Below are positions 24,312 to 35,042 of a DNA stretch of 64,000 nt, in pieces. This stretch comes from Auanema rhodensis (lineage: Eukaryota; Nematoda; Chromadorea; Rhabditida; Rhabditidae). The notes under the pieces are model-generated. The model saw nothing but the letters and a program-made list of their open reading frames with translations. It searched no databases and was not told where the DNA came from. The position numbers and the translations under genes were made by a program. The stretch covers positions 12,214,001 to 12,278,000 of the forward strand of contig OZ059895.1 of assembly GCA_964057225.1 (NCBI GenBank). Direction: 5' to 3'. Position 1 is the stretch's first letter. Every line of letters begins with the position of its first letter.

Positions 24312-24410
24312 AAAAAGGGGACATAAAACGACTGAAAATCTCTCTCATATTTTCAAGAATTCAATTAGAGTAAAGTATTAAGATTGAGGCTGGAAAGAGC
24401 GAAGACCAAC

Positions 24411-24422
24411 AAAATTTATAAT
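24411..24422 (-). promoter_or_regulatory. Possible TATA box for the antisense gene
   Basis: The minus strand reads TATAAATTTT about 100 nt upstream of the minus-strand ATG. AT-rich context makes a chance match possible. Confidence 0.3.
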
Positions 24423-24671
24423 TGATGAACATCTGTGAAAAAGAATAAAGAAAAGAGAATACGGTAGATAGGCGGAGCCAGATCTCAGGCCAAGATTTTA
24501 AAACTCTTTCTCATCTAATAACGATTCTCGGCGAAAGACGCCACGTCTCAATCTTCAAACTTTTCTTACTTTTCCCTATAACCGACCTGAATTTCTTGTC
24601 ACTCATTCAACGTCAACATCCCCCATATAACGAAACACTCGCGGTTTTTCCAAACCAAGAGTGATTCCAAA

Positions 24672-27600
24672 GTGGCACGAAGATACTCTTCGGCCGTCCC
24701 TGCTCTATACCCTTCTGAGTCCAGTGACGACATCGCAGTCGCCAGTCGAACCAGAAGCCGCACTCGACTCCTCAGTGTTCAGATTGAAGAGCCTGAACAA
24801 GAGGTAAAACCCAAAGTCGAGAAAACCTTCATTCCTCGAGAAGGCACGTATTCACCTCCGGACAACACCGAGGAGGACCCTGATTTCTATATTCAGGACT
24901 ACAATATTCAAACTTCAGCTTCAACTCCAAAGGTACACTCTTTTAAAAGTAATAAAAAGATTCAAAAAATTCAAAAACCAAAACAAATAACCTCTAATAC
25001 TTCACCAGCCACTCCCCACCTAAACTTATCAACTTTATCAGTTAATACTGATAACGATCTTGCATCTTCTTTTGAACTAACTCTAACACCGCAGGCATTT
25101 TCCACTCCGATAGAAAACTCACAACTTAATAAAACCTCATCTCTCACTATTCGCAAATCACCCTTATCAGTTATCACTGATAAGCTTGATTCGAAAAAGC
25201 TTGATTCTAAAAAAATTAATAAAAGAAAAACTAATACACCGCGTAGGCGCTCAACCTCTAATAATCCCGTAGAACCAAATCAGGAAATTACCGAAGTTTT
25301 GCCCTTATCACTAACTACTGATAAGTTCAAAAGTAAGAAATCTTTAACAGCTCGCTTAATAAAAGTTTTGAATTTGTCTCCAGGGGAGGTAACAACAGAA
25401 CAAGTTGATAACTCTCTTCACGTATCCTCCAACCCAACCCTTAATAAGTCAGATAGCGCTATACCCAGCTCAAGCGTATCAATACATTCGACGCCTCAGG
25501 CAACGAGTCGAATTATCAAACTCCCAGGGAAGCGGTTCTCCTCAGCCGCCCCTACCATTAGTTATCCAACATCTGGTAACTCGAAAAAGGGAGGTAAGAA
25601 TTTAACGGCGAGAAGCTCAGGCAGTAAAGGGATTACGTCATCTCGCACATACCCTGAGGATATACCAACCATGACGGAGACACCACGTCTTCCGGGAGCT
25701 GGTAAATCTACCATTGCGCACGCATTAAGCTCACCTTATTGCCCCATATACGACGGAAGTCGTAACTTTAGAGATTTCGTGGCAAAGTTTAATACCTTTT
25801 CTAACGCCTTAGGCTTAGTGATGCCCGAAAGACTAACTATTTTACCATTACTATTGAAAAATGATAGAGCAGAGGAAGCTTATTTAGAGCTACCTGACAA
25901 GGTCAGAACAGCTGGACCTTGGGTTACCCTAATAGAAGAGTTAACATCCAAGCTGTGTCCCGAATACAATCAAGACCCTGCCCTTATCACACTTCAAAAC
26001 AGCACTCAAGGCGATTTATCAATTGATGGTTTTGCACAAACGTTAAGAAACCTCAGCTTAAATGCTTTCTCTAATAGTGATACTCATAAAGATCACATTC
26101 TGAGGTCCACATTTTTGAGAGGCTTGAAAAATACGATACGCCCAGGGGTAATTCGAGCAAAACCCAAAACTTTTGCTGAGGCTGTTGATAGTGCTCGCTG
26201 GGAGGAATCAATTGCAAACCAAGTAGCAGACCCTCAGGCGCTATTGGTTAACGCAATTGAAAGAACTTTCCCCCCGCGCAGAAACAATGGTGGGAGAGGT
26301 ATGGCAAGAGGTTATCAATCTTTTAATAATAAAAATTATCAAAATTATAATAATTATAACAATTATCATCCAAACTTTCAAAACAATCAAAATTATCATA
26401 AATTTTCAAAAAATCAAAAAGGCTGGAATTTCCAAAACCCATTTGCTAGGAACCGCAATTTTGGTGACCGCGGTCGAAATTATCAGAATCAAAATCAAAA
26501 TGGGTATCAAAGAAGCCATAATGCATCACAAAATCAAGAAATGAGCAATAATAGACAGAGAAATAACAGTACCTTTAGGGGAAATAACAACAATAGAGGC
26601 AGAGGTAGAGGCTCAAGAGTCAATAATTTGACTCTGATATCTCCTTTGACTTTAGCCGTAGCTTTATCAGTAATCTTATCACTGGTTACAACAGCTGAAG
26701 CATACCAGCTATGTACTAAAGCTACTGGAGGAGCCCTTCTCCGTCCCCCATCTCTCCGAAAATGCTTATTACCACCAATAAAGCATATCTTACGAACAAA
26801 AGTTCATCTTTATACAAGGAATCAAACGGCACATGAATGGGATGCATGGAGATGCTCCAAAGAAATTCATAAAATGTGTATCAGAGACCTTTTGTTCCTT
26901 AGAGATACCAATACAACGATAGCGAGAATTGAAAAGATACCAGCTGCAGAATGCAGACTGGCAGTGAGAGATAGAAGATGGAATTGGAGTGAATTAAAGA
27001 AGATCGACAGCATAACATATGCAACTGACGAGCCTTCCTTCTCGCCAGGCCGATCTTTTAATAATGAACTATGTGAAGAGAAAGCCAGATTGGTTATCGA
27101 AAGAGGGGTTATGACACGGATGCCAGATGAAACTATAATCTCCAATTTAATACTAAATACTGAAGGATGCTTAGCGCATCATGGAGAATGTGCATCAGAT
27201 ACCTCAATCATCATATGGGAGAAACAGCCTTATGAATATCGATGCAACTATATCGACATGAGTGAATATAATGTGATAATTGGAGACGGCATTATTCTGT
27301 TACCAACCACTCAATCAGCCCTTGTAATCGATCAAAAAGAGATACCGAAGCAAATATCTTCTTGTTTTAAACAGCCAATCTTCCACACCACAACTGGCAA
27401 TTACATTCTCTTACCACAGTACCCAAATGACACCAATATCCATGTTTTAATAGAGAGAGAATATAAGAAACTTCCGGCGAAAAGAGATAAAAGAGCAATT
27501 GCGGAATGCACGGTTGAATTAAACAAGGAGTGGATACAAAAACAGGAAGATTTTGAAACTTTAATATTAAATATTTGTCCTTATCCTTTCTTACGACCGG

Positions 27601-28232
27601 TGATGAGTAATCCTGGTATTTATCAGATAATACCGCTTATAAAGGCCAGACGAGCTGTCAACCCTTCATATTCAATTATTGATTGGGTTTCAGCACATCC
27701 CGAGAAGTTTTATTTCTTCTTAAGAAGTCCCGTATCTGATAAATCCATACAACGTTTCCTTCAAACATACGAAATACACGACCCTGAGGAAGCAATACTT
27801 TATTTTCTTGCGCAAAAGGAACTGGCAGCAACCACTCGCGGCGCTATACGGTATTTAACCTCACAACAATTATTAGAACAGATAGGTGACAGATTAACAG
27901 CACACGAATTTGACGAAAAACTGCTAGAAAAAGACGGATCCTACCGTGAAAGAGCCGAAAGCATAGCGATGGAGTTAGCTTATACACCGGTAATATTTGA
28001 AAACAATCTGTCGGTACCATCAAGGCAAGAGGTTTTAAAATCCTTTGTGAACATGCCGCCGATCCGACCAACTCTAACAACTGACAATGCTGATGAGCGT
28101 ATAGTACTTAGAAATACTCTTTACTTATACTTATACTTACTGAGATACTGTATTACCAAAAATCACTTTTGCTATAAACAATATTCAGCACGCGACTACA
28201 GGGATTGCGCCATACATTGCATTATTTGGTAA
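24672..28232 (+). CDS. Gag fused to truncated envelope-like protein, element 1
   Basis: 1186 codons counted from GTG; there is no in-frame ATG between the upstream stop (24588) and 25671, so the true start is unknown. Residues 1-330: S/T/K-rich extension with RTRSRTR. 352-530: Gag core, similar to element 2 (CPIYDGSR, PERLTILPLLL, GPW). 540-650: N/Y-rich, then GRGRGSR; no CCHC knuckle. 654-676: signal-peptide-like segment ending TTAEA. 677 on: envelope-like region with conserved cysteines, N-glycosylation sites (N717, N747, N771, N919, N1112) and a furin-like KRDKR at 937-941. Similarity to the element 2 Env ends near residue 1150. The last 36 residues read across a deletion and overlap integrase DNA out of frame. 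Gag should form particles; Env is broken, with no membrane anchor left. Confidence 0.85.
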   Translation: MARRYSSAVPALYPSESSDDIAVASRTRSRTRLLSVQIEEPEQEVKPKVEKTFIPREGTYSPPDNTEEDPDFYIQDYNIQTSASTPKVHSFKSNKKIQKIQKPKQITSNTSPATPHLNLSTLSVNTDNDLASSFELTLTPQAFSTPIENSQLNKTSSLTIRKSPLSVITDKLDSKKLDSKKINKRKTNTPRRRSTSNNPVEPNQEITEVLPLSLTTDKFKSKKSLTARLIKVLNLSPGEVTTEQVDNSLHVSSNPTLNKSDSAIPSSSVSIHSTPQATSRIIKLPGKRFSSAAPTISYPTSGNSKKGGKNLTARSSGSKGITSSRTYPEDIPTMTETPRLPGAGKSTIAHALSSPYCPIYDGSRNFRDFVAKFNTFSNALGLVMPERLTILPLLLKNDRAEEAYLELPDKVRTAGPWVTLIEELTSKLCPEYNQDPALITLQNSTQGDLSIDGFAQTLRNLSLNAFSNSDTHKDHILRSTFLRGLKNTIRPGVIRAKPKTFAEAVDSARWEESIANQVADPQALLVNAIERTFPPRRNNGGRGMARGYQSFNNKNYQNYNNYNNYHPNFQNNQNYHKFSKNQKGWNFQNPFARNRNFGDRGRNYQNQNQNGYQRSHNASQNQEMSNNRQRNNSTFRGNNNNRGRGRGSRVNNLTLISPLTLAVALSVILSLVTTAEAYQLCTKATGGALLRPPSLRKCLLPPIKHILRTKVHLYTRNQTAHEWDAWRCSKEIHKMCIRDLLFLRDTNTTIARIEKIPAAECRLAVRDRRWNWSELKKIDSITYATDEPSFSPGRSFNNELCEEKARLVIERGVMTRMPDETIISNLILNTEGCLAHHGECASDTSIIIWEKQPYEYRCNYIDMSEYNVIIGDGIILLPTTQSALVIDQKEIPKQISSCFKQPIFHTTTGNYILLPQYPNDTNIHVLIEREYKKLPAKRDKRAIAECTVELNKEWIQKQEDFETLILNICPYPFLRPVMSNPGIYQIIPLIKARRAVNPSYSIIDWVSAHPEKFYFFLRSPVSDKSIQRFLQTYEIHDPEEAILYFLAQKELAATTRGAIRYLTSQQLLEQIGDRLTAHEFDEKLLEKDGSYRERAESIAMELAYTPVIFENNLSVPSRQEVLKSFVNMPPIRPTLTTDNADERIVLRNTLYLYLYLLRYCITKNHFCYKQYSARDYRDCAIHCIIW

Positions 28233-28779
28233 AGAATGCAGAATGTCAATGGACGCTGAATTACCAGAAACGATCACCAAAATTCAAGAAATTTCTGAAG
28301 AATTACTCCAAAGAAGACCGGATATGGACAAGAGAGACAAAATAATAAAGAACCGCATAGCTAAAAATCAAGAAAATGCGAAAAAGAAGAAGGATAGAAC
28401 GCAAAGAGCACACCATAGAGACATTCAACCGGGCGACATGGTGATGACGACCATAAAATCACACCAAATCGGCCAAAAGCTTCGGAGAAGCTATGATGGA
28501 CCATACGAAGTCATCAACGTAGAAGGATCAAAAGTTCAAATCAGAAATTCATCAGGAAAACTACAAGATATCCACAAAGATAACTTGAAAATCTTCTCTC
28601 CTGCTTCACAAAACATCTCTTACAACACTCGCGCAAGACTTCGAGAAAGTCAAGCAGAAGAAGATAGCGACATTGAAATAATAAAAGTGATCAACAGGAA
28701 CAACAAGGATAGCATAGATACAGAGCCAGAAGATGAAAATGAAGACGAAATATGGCTTCCGAGGAATGAAGAAGAATAA
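28141..28779 (+). pseudogene. Integrase C-terminal remnant, element 1
   Basis: Similarity to the element 2 integrase resumes at about 28141, where TGA stands in place of the TGG of a conserved W-D-x-x-L-P-K. It continues through FAIN, APYxALFG and a GPY/F module (SYDGPYEV), then an acidic tail ending at 28779. The part from the ATG at 28243 is an open 178-codon frame. The catalytic D,D,E core and zinc-binding domain are absent. The frame differs from the upstream gag-env frame. If the parent resembled element 2, about 4.5 kb was lost. Confidence 0.85.
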
Positions 28780-29467
28780 CAACAAGATAATGCTACGTTA
28801 TTTAATATATTGTAACAAAATAACGATGAATTAGAAAAAAAAAATTAATGCTAAATAACATTCAAAATAAAAATAGCATTTAATAGAGATTGAGAAAGGA
28901 AAAATAAGGCAAATTCTAAACGAGGAGATGTTATGACTAATGGTTCCAAGTTACCGTAATCCTATGCGGACTAGAGGACATTTTGACAACCATCCGAGCT
29001 CCATGTGCCTCTCCAAATAAGATGAGATAAACACTGGTAGGCGTATCAACCACAATTTCATCTTAAGTGGTAGTCTCCATTAGTAATCAAGGATTCACTC
29101 TGGGAGACATATGGAGACACATTATTAAATCATAATCTCGGTTCAATTTAGAAATGAGTACTTCTTGAGACCATTAGTCAAAATAATAACATATTCCCAT
29201 TCATTACTAGCCCCTTATTCTACAATCTCTATTAGGAAATGCTTGAATATTAAGATAATTAATTTATGAAATTAATAATATTCTAATTCATCGTCACTTC
29301 ATATTATATTGAACCCTTCTTTTAAATTATTGTAATTTTGTTTGTATACTAACTAAAACTCTATCATACTATAGTTATTGTGAAGCTAAAACAATTGAAC
29401 TCTAAAACTCAGTTACATATAAGCCCAAATTTTTGTTTAAAATATCGCGAGGTCACGACAATCTTTG
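28780..29467. other. 3' untranslated region of element 1
   Basis: AT-rich sequence between the integrase stop and the polypurine tract. No reading frame or repeat recognised. Confidence 0.6.
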
Positions 29468-29477
29468 AAAAAGGGCA
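29468..29477 (+). promoter_or_regulatory. Polypurine tract of element 1
   Basis: GAAAAAGGGC followed by A lies directly before the 3' LTR, where second-strand DNA synthesis should be primed. Confidence 0.7.
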
Positions 29478-29843
29478 CGTTCCATTCGGAGACTCTATAT
29501 ATGTAACTGCAGGGTTAGAGCCAGACCGACTAGAGGAATGAGGAATGGCACCGCCTTCCCTCATGCCCCTATTCGGGAGTTCGCCCCTTTGCAAGCCCAT
29601 GGACGGTTTGCATCTAACTTAGTTAATCTTATATATTAGTCTTTGTCTTGTAAATGTAGTTTACTTTATCCTTGTGTTATTGTATTGTAATGATATTGTA
29701 TTGTGTATAATAAACCTATATATTTCCTTATCTTATGTAATCCTTATGCTCTGTTTCCATACCGCTACACTTATGGAATACTATACGCGTAGTTGAGCAG
29801 ACTACAATGGTCTGTTCAATATACGTAGGAGCGTAATGGAACG
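29478..29843 (+). repeat. 3' LTR of element 1
   Basis: 366 bp, apparently identical to the 5' LTR. AATAAA at 29709-29714 would serve as the polyadenylation signal. Confidence 0.92.
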
Positions 29844-29847
29844 CTAA
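29844..29847. other. Target duplication CTAA, right of element 1
   Basis: Right-hand copy of the target duplication. Confidence 0.85.
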
Positions 29848-29913
29848 CATGAAATTGGAAAAAAAAACAATAACGAGGATAAGTATGTAAATCATTGAAT
29901 ATCAGGTATTTTC

Positions 29914-30033
29914 GCTTACGACCATACCACGTTGAAAATACGCCATCCCGTCCGATCTGGCAAGTCAAGCAACGTTGGGCCCGGTTAGTACTTGGATCGG
30001 AGACGGCTTGGGAATCCCGGGTGCCGTAAGCTT
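29914..30033 (+). rRNA. 5S ribosomal RNA
   Basis: Unit 46; G25A. Element 1 ends 70 bp upstream. Confidence 0.94.
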
Positions 30034-30443
30034 TTCAAATTTTTTTGACGATCATGCCACGTTGAAAGAACGCCATGCAACTGATTTTCAATTTTATCTC
30101 TTCCGTAACAAATGTTTTTAATTTTCCAGAGCAGTTTTACTTAGATAGCTCAACCCAAGGCATCAAAATATCTTCAATCTTATTTCTATATTACAGTTAT
30201 AAACCAGTAGTTTATGAACCTTAATCTTAACTTTATTGTTTCTATCTATTTCCTATTGAAACAACAATGTTTTAACACTATACAACTGTGAAACCTTTTT
30301 TAATTTATTGTATTTGGAGCTCATAAGATTTGATATCATCGAGGGATTTAGATGTAACGTGGAAAATTACATAACTAACATGAAATTGGAAAAAAAACAA
30401 TAACGAGGATAAGTATGTAAATCATTGAATATCAGATATTTTC

Positions 30444-30563
30444 GCTTACGACCATACCTCGTTGAAAGTACGCCATCCCGTCCGATCTGGCAAGTCAAGC
30501 AACGTTGGGCCCGGTTAGTACTTAGATCGGAGACGGCTTGGGAATCCCGGGTGCCGTAAGCTT
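30444..30563 (+). rRNA. 5S ribosomal RNA
   Basis: Unit 47; A16T and G81A. Confidence 0.93.
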
Positions 30564-30972
30564 TTCGAATTTTTTTAACGATCATACCACGTTGAAAGTA
30601 CGCCATGCAGCTGATTTTCAATTTTATCTCTTCCGTAACAAATGTTTTCAATTTTCCAGCAGTTTTACTTAGATAGCTCAACCCAAGACATTAAAATATC
30701 TTCAATCTTATTTCTATATTACAGTTATAAACCAGTAGTTTATGAACCTTAATCTTAACTTTACTGTTTCTATCTATTTCCTATTGAAACAAACGTTGTT
30801 TAAACACTATACAACTGTGAAACCTTTTTTAATTTATTGTATTTGGAGCTCATAAGATTTGATATCATCGAGGGATTTAGATGTAACGTGGAAAATTACA
30901 TAACTAACATGAAATTGGAAAAAAAACAATAACGAGGATAAGTATGTAAATCATTGAATATCAGGTATTTTC

Positions 30973-31092
30973 GCTTACGACCATACCACGTTGAAAGTAC
31001 GTCATCCCGTCCGATCTGGCAAGTCAAGCAACGTTGGGCCCGGTTAGTACTTGGATCGGAGACGGCTTGGGAATCCCGGGTGCCGTAAGCTT
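30973..31092 (+). rRNA. 5S ribosomal RNA
   Basis: Unit 48; C30T. Confidence 0.94.
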
Positions 31093-31501
31093 TTCAAATT
31101 TTTTTAACGATCATACCACGTTGAAAGTATGCCATGCAGCTGATTTTCAATTTTATCTCTTCCGTAACAAATGTTTTCAATTTTCCAGCAGTTTTACTTA
31201 GATAGCTCAACCCAAGGCATCAAAAAATCTTCAATCTTATTTCTATATTACAGTTATAAACCAGTAGTTTATGAACCTTAATCTTAACTTTACTGTTTCT
31301 ATCTATTTCCTATTGAAACAAACGTTGTTTAAACACTATACAACTGTGAAACCTTTTTTAATTTATTGTATTTGGAGCTCATAAGATTTGATATCATCGA
31401 GGGATTTAGATGTAACGTGGAAAATTACATAACTAACATGAAATTGGAAAAAAAACAATAACGAGGATAAGTATGTAAATCATTGAATATCAGGTATTTT
31501 C

Positions 31502-31621
31502 GCTTACGACCATACCACGTTGAAAATACGCCATCCCGTCCGATCTGGCAAGTCAAGCAACGTTGGGCCCGGTTAGTACTTGGATCGGAGACGGCTTGGG
31601 AATCCCGGGTGCCGTAAGCTT
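31502..31621 (+). rRNA. 5S ribosomal RNA
   Basis: Unit 49; G25A. Confidence 0.94.
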
Positions 31622-32029
31622 TTCAAATTTTTTTGACAATCATGCCACGTTGAAAGAACGCCATGCAGCTGATTTTCAATTTTATCTCTTCCGTAACAAA
31701 TGTTTTTAATTTTCCAGCAGTTTTACTCAGATAGCTTAACCCAAGGCATCAAAATATCTTCAATCTTATTTCTATATTACAGTTATAAACCAGTAGTTCA
31801 TGAACCTTAATCTTAACTTTATTGTTTCTATCTATTTCCTATTGAAACAACAATGTTTTAACACTATACAACTGTGAAACCTTTTTTAATTTATTGTATT
31901 TGGAGCTCATAAGATTTGATATCATCGAGGGATTTAGATGTAACGTGGAAAATTACATAACTAACATGAAATTGGAAAAAAAACAATAACGAGGATAAGT
32001 ATGTAAATCATTGAATATCAGATATTTTC

Positions 32030-32149
32030 GCTTACGACCATACCACGTTGAAAGTACGTCATCCCGTCCGATCTGGCAAGTCAAGCAACGTTGGGCCCGG
32101 TTAGTACTTGGATCGGAGACGGCTTGGGAATCCCGGGTGCCGTAAGCTT
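32030..32149 (+). rRNA. 5S ribosomal RNA
   Basis: Unit 50; C30T. Confidence 0.94.
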
Positions 32150-32558
32150 TTCGAATTTTTTTAACGATCATACCACGTTGAAAGTACGCCATGCAGCTGA
32201 TTTTCAATTTTATCTCTTCCGTAACAAATGTTTTCAATTTTCCAGCAGTTTTACTTAGATAGCTCAACCCAAGACATTAAAATATCTTCAATCTTATTTC
32301 TATATTACAGTTATAAACCAGTAGTTCATGAACCTTAATCTTAACTTTATTGTTTCTATCTATTTCCTATTGAAACAAACGTTGTTTAAACACTCTACAA
32401 CTGTGAAACCTTTTTTAATTTATTGTATTTGGAGCTCATAAGATTTGATATCATCGAGGGATTTAGATGTAACGTGGAAAATTACATAACTAACATGAAA
32501 TTGGAAAAAAAACAATAACGAGGATAAGTATGTAAATCATTGAATATCAGGTATTTTC

Positions 32559-32678
32559 GCTTACGACCATACCACGTTGAAAGTACGTCATCCCGTCCGA
32601 TCTGGCAAGTCAAGCAACGTTGGGCCCGGTTAGTACTTGGATCGGAGACGGCTTGGGAATCCCGGGTGCCGTAAGCTT
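32559..32678 (+). rRNA. 5S ribosomal RNA
   Basis: Unit 51; C30T. Confidence 0.94.
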
Positions 32679-33087
32679 TTCAAATTTTTTTAACGATCAT
32701 ACCACGTTGAAAGTATGCCATGCAGCTGATTTTCAATTTTATCTCTTCCGTAACAAATGTTTTCAATTTTCCAGCAGTTTTACTTAGATAGCTCAACCCA
32801 AGGCATCAAAAAATCTTCAATCTTATTTCTATATTACAGTTATAAACCAGTAGTTTATGAACCTTAATCTTAACTTTACTGTTTCTATCTATTTCCTATT
32901 GAAACAAACGTTGTTTAAACACTATACAACTGTGAAACCTTTTTTAATTTATTGTATTTGGAGCTCATAAGATTTGATATCATCGAGGGATTTAGATGTA
33001 ACGTGGAAAATTACATAACTAACATGAAATTGGAAAAAAAACAATAACGAAGACAAGTATGTAAATCATTGAATATCAGGTATTTTC

Positions 33088-33207
33088 GCTTACGACCATA
33101 CCACGTTGAAAATACGCCATCCCGTCCGATCTGGCAAGTCAAGCAACGTTGGGCCCGGTTAGTACTTGGATCGGAGACGGCTTGGGAATCCCGGGTGCCG
33201 TAAGCTT
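33088..33207 (+). rRNA. 5S ribosomal RNA
   Basis: Unit 52; G25A, preceded by the rare GAAGACAAG spacer mark also found before unit 63. Confidence 0.94.
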
Positions 33208-33615
33208 TTCAAATTTTTTTGACGATCATGCCACGTTGAAAGAACGCCATGCAGCTGATTTTCAATTTTATCTCTTCCGTAACAAATGTTTTTAATTTTC
33301 CAGCAGTTTTACTCAGATAGCTTAACCCAAGGCATCAAAATATCTTCAATCTTATTTCTATATTACAGTTATAAACCAGTAGTTCATGAACCTTAATCTT
33401 AACTTTATTGTTTCTATCTATTTCCTATTGAAACAACATTGTTTTAACACTATACAACTGTGAAACCTTTTTTAATTTATCGTATTTGGAGCTCATAAGA
33501 TTCAATATCATCGAGGGATTTAGATGTAACGTGGAAAATTACATAACTAACATGAAATTGGAAAATAAGCAATAACGAGGATAAATATGTAAATCATTGA
33601 ATAACAGATATTTTC

Positions 33616-33648
33616 GCTTACGACCATACCACGTTGAAAATACGCCAT
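33616..33648 (+). pseudogene. 5S fragment (nt 1-33), short unit hit by mariner
   Basis: Unit 53; G25A. Its spacer carries the mariner insertion; without the insertion the unit is 399 bp. Confidence 0.92.
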
Positions 33649-33758
33649 GCAGCTGATTTTCAATTTTATCTCTTCCGTAACAAATGTTTTTAATTTTCCA
33701 GCAGTTTTACTTACATAGCTCAACCCAAGGCATTAAAATATCTTCAATCTTATTTCTA

Positions 33759-33788
33759 TTAGGTTGGTCGGAAAGTAATGTCGTTTTT
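33759..33788 (+). repeat. Mariner left terminal inverted repeat
   Basis: 30 bp, the exact reverse complement of 35013-35042. It is the expected transposase binding site. Confidence 0.95.
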
Positions 33789-33942
33789 TTCGATTGTATT
33801 CGATCAAAAAAAATTATGAACACATGAATCAGTATATAAAGGAAAAAATAATAATAATAAGTATTATTATATGTTATTAATTCTTATTTATACTTTTCTG
33901 AACAGTAGATTAATTCTGAGTTTTTTATAGCTTTTTGAAATC

Positions 33943-34965
33943 ATGCTGGAGAAGAGGGATTTAAGAGCAATTTTTTTGTATGAATTCAAACTAGGACGTA
34001 AAGCTGTTGAAGCAGCTGAAAGAATCAACGTTGCCTTCGGCGAAAGGACTTGTTCTGTACGTATGGTGCAGAGATGGTTCAAGAATTTTAAAGAGGGAAA
34101 CGAGAGCTTGGAAGATGACGATCGATCTGGACGACCTGCTGCCGTTGATGCACAAGTTCTGAAAAACTTGGTAGAAGCAGACCCATGCAGTTCCACCAGA
34201 AGTCTAGCAGAAGATCTAGGTATATCTCACACAACAGTGTTAGAGCATTTGAGACACATTGGAAAAGTGAAAAAGCTTGACAAGTGGGTTCCACATGAAT
34301 TAAACGATGCTCAGAAAAATCGAAGATTGGAAGTGGCTTTTTCACTGGTTTCAAGATGTGATGCCGAATCTTTTTTGGACCGGATCGTAACCTGTGATGA
34401 GAAATGGATCATTTACGACAACAGAAGAAGACAGGCACAATGGCTTGATCGTACAGAAGCTCCAAAACAGTTCGCAAAGCCGAGCATCACTCAGAAGAAG
34501 ATCATGATAACAGTTTGGTGGACAAGCGCAGGTTTAATTCACTATAGGTTTCTGAACTCGGGAGAAACAATCACTTCTGAAACCTACGCAGCTGAAATTG
34601 AAATAATGCATCAGAAATTATTGGAGAAACAGCCAGGATTAGTCAATAGAAAAGGACCAATTTTACTTCACGACAACGCGAGGCCACATATAGGAAGGAA
34701 GACAATAGAAAAACTAGGAGAATTGAACTATGAGACTCTACCTCATCCTCCATATTCACCAGACCTTTCCCCCACTGATTATCATTTTTTTAAACACTTA
34801 GATCACTTCTTGACTGGGAAACGATTTAGAACACGAGAAGATGCGATAACAGCGTTTGAAGAATTCGTCAGCTCTCGCTCTCATGATTTTTATTATAATG
34901 GTATTTATAAGTTATATAATCGTTGGAAAAGTTGTATTGATGCTGCTGGTTCTTATTTTGAATAA
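33943..34965 (+). CDS. Mariner transposase
   Basis: 340 aa, the usual length for mariner, starting with ATG (MLEKRDLRAIF). It cuts the element out and pastes it at TA sites. The N-terminal 110 residues form the paired helix-turn-helix DNA-binding region, followed by the conserved WVPHEL linker (115-120). The catalytic triad is D152 (CDEKW), D244 (HDNARPH) and D279 (YSPDLSPTDYHFF), giving the mariner D,D34D spacing. Overall it resembles the cecropia subfamily, which includes the transposase part of human SETMAR (Hsmar1). No stop, frameshift or missing catalytic residue is visible, so it may be active. Its 3' end lies 47 bp before the right inverted repeat. Confidence 0.96.
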   Translation: MLEKRDLRAIFLYEFKLGRKAVEAAERINVAFGERTCSVRMVQRWFKNFKEGNESLEDDDRSGRPAAVDAQVLKNLVEADPCSSTRSLAEDLGISHTTVLEHLRHIGKVKKLDKWVPHELNDAQKNRRLEVAFSLVSRCDAESFLDRIVTCDEKWIIYDNRRRQAQWLDRTEAPKQFAKPSITQKKIMITVWWTSAGLIHYRFLNSGETITSETYAAEIEIMHQKLLEKQPGLVNRKGPILLHDNARPHIGRKTIEKLGELNYETLPHPPYSPDLSPTDYHFFKHLDHFLTGKRFRTREDAITAFEEFVSSRSHDFYYNGIYKLYNRWKSCIDAAGSYFE

Positions 34966-35012
34966 AAAAGTTGATTTTAGCAAAAGTTATAACAAATTGA
35001 AAAGATAGCATG

Positions 35013-35042
35013 AAAAACGACATTACTTTCCGACCAACCTAA
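35013..35042 (-). repeat. Mariner right terminal inverted repeat
   Basis: 30 bp ending CCAACCTAA, a perfect match to the left repeat. Confidence 0.95.

Larger units (their letters stand above)
22364..29843 (+). mobile_element. Gypsy-like LTR retrotransposon, element 1 (internally deleted)
   Basis: Two 366-bp LTRs that appear identical flank this 7480-bp element, and the 4-bp target duplication CTAA borders it on both sides. Order: 5' LTR, primer-binding site, a minus-strand gene candidate, Gag fused to a partial envelope-like region, an integrase C-terminal remnant, polypurine tract, 3' LTR. Protease, reverse transcriptase, RNase H and most of integrase are gone, so the element cannot move without help. 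It is related to element 2 in Gag, Env and integrase tail but the LTRs are unrelated in sequence. Identical LTRs suggest a recent insertion. Confidence 0.93.
33759..35042 (+). mobile_element. Mariner transposon, cecropia-like
   Basis: 1284 bp, flanked by duplicated TA (33757-33758 and 35043-35044), with 30-bp perfect terminal inverted repeats starting TTAGGTTGGTCGG. The transposase frame is complete. It sits in the spacer of a short 5S unit. A duplicate of that unit at 40328 keeps the unoccupied TA at 40469-40470. Confidence 0.97.

Noticed and set aside
26257-26544. Plus-strand 95-aa frame in the N-rich part of Gag
   Set aside because: Isoleucine/lysine-rich shadow of the AAT repeats in another frame.
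29409-29600. Minus-strand 63-aa frame over the 3' LTR of element 1
   Set aside because: It lies within the LTR and polypurine tract; chance frame.
33888-34196. Minus-strand frames opposite the mariner transposase
   Set aside because: Shadows of the clear transposase gene.
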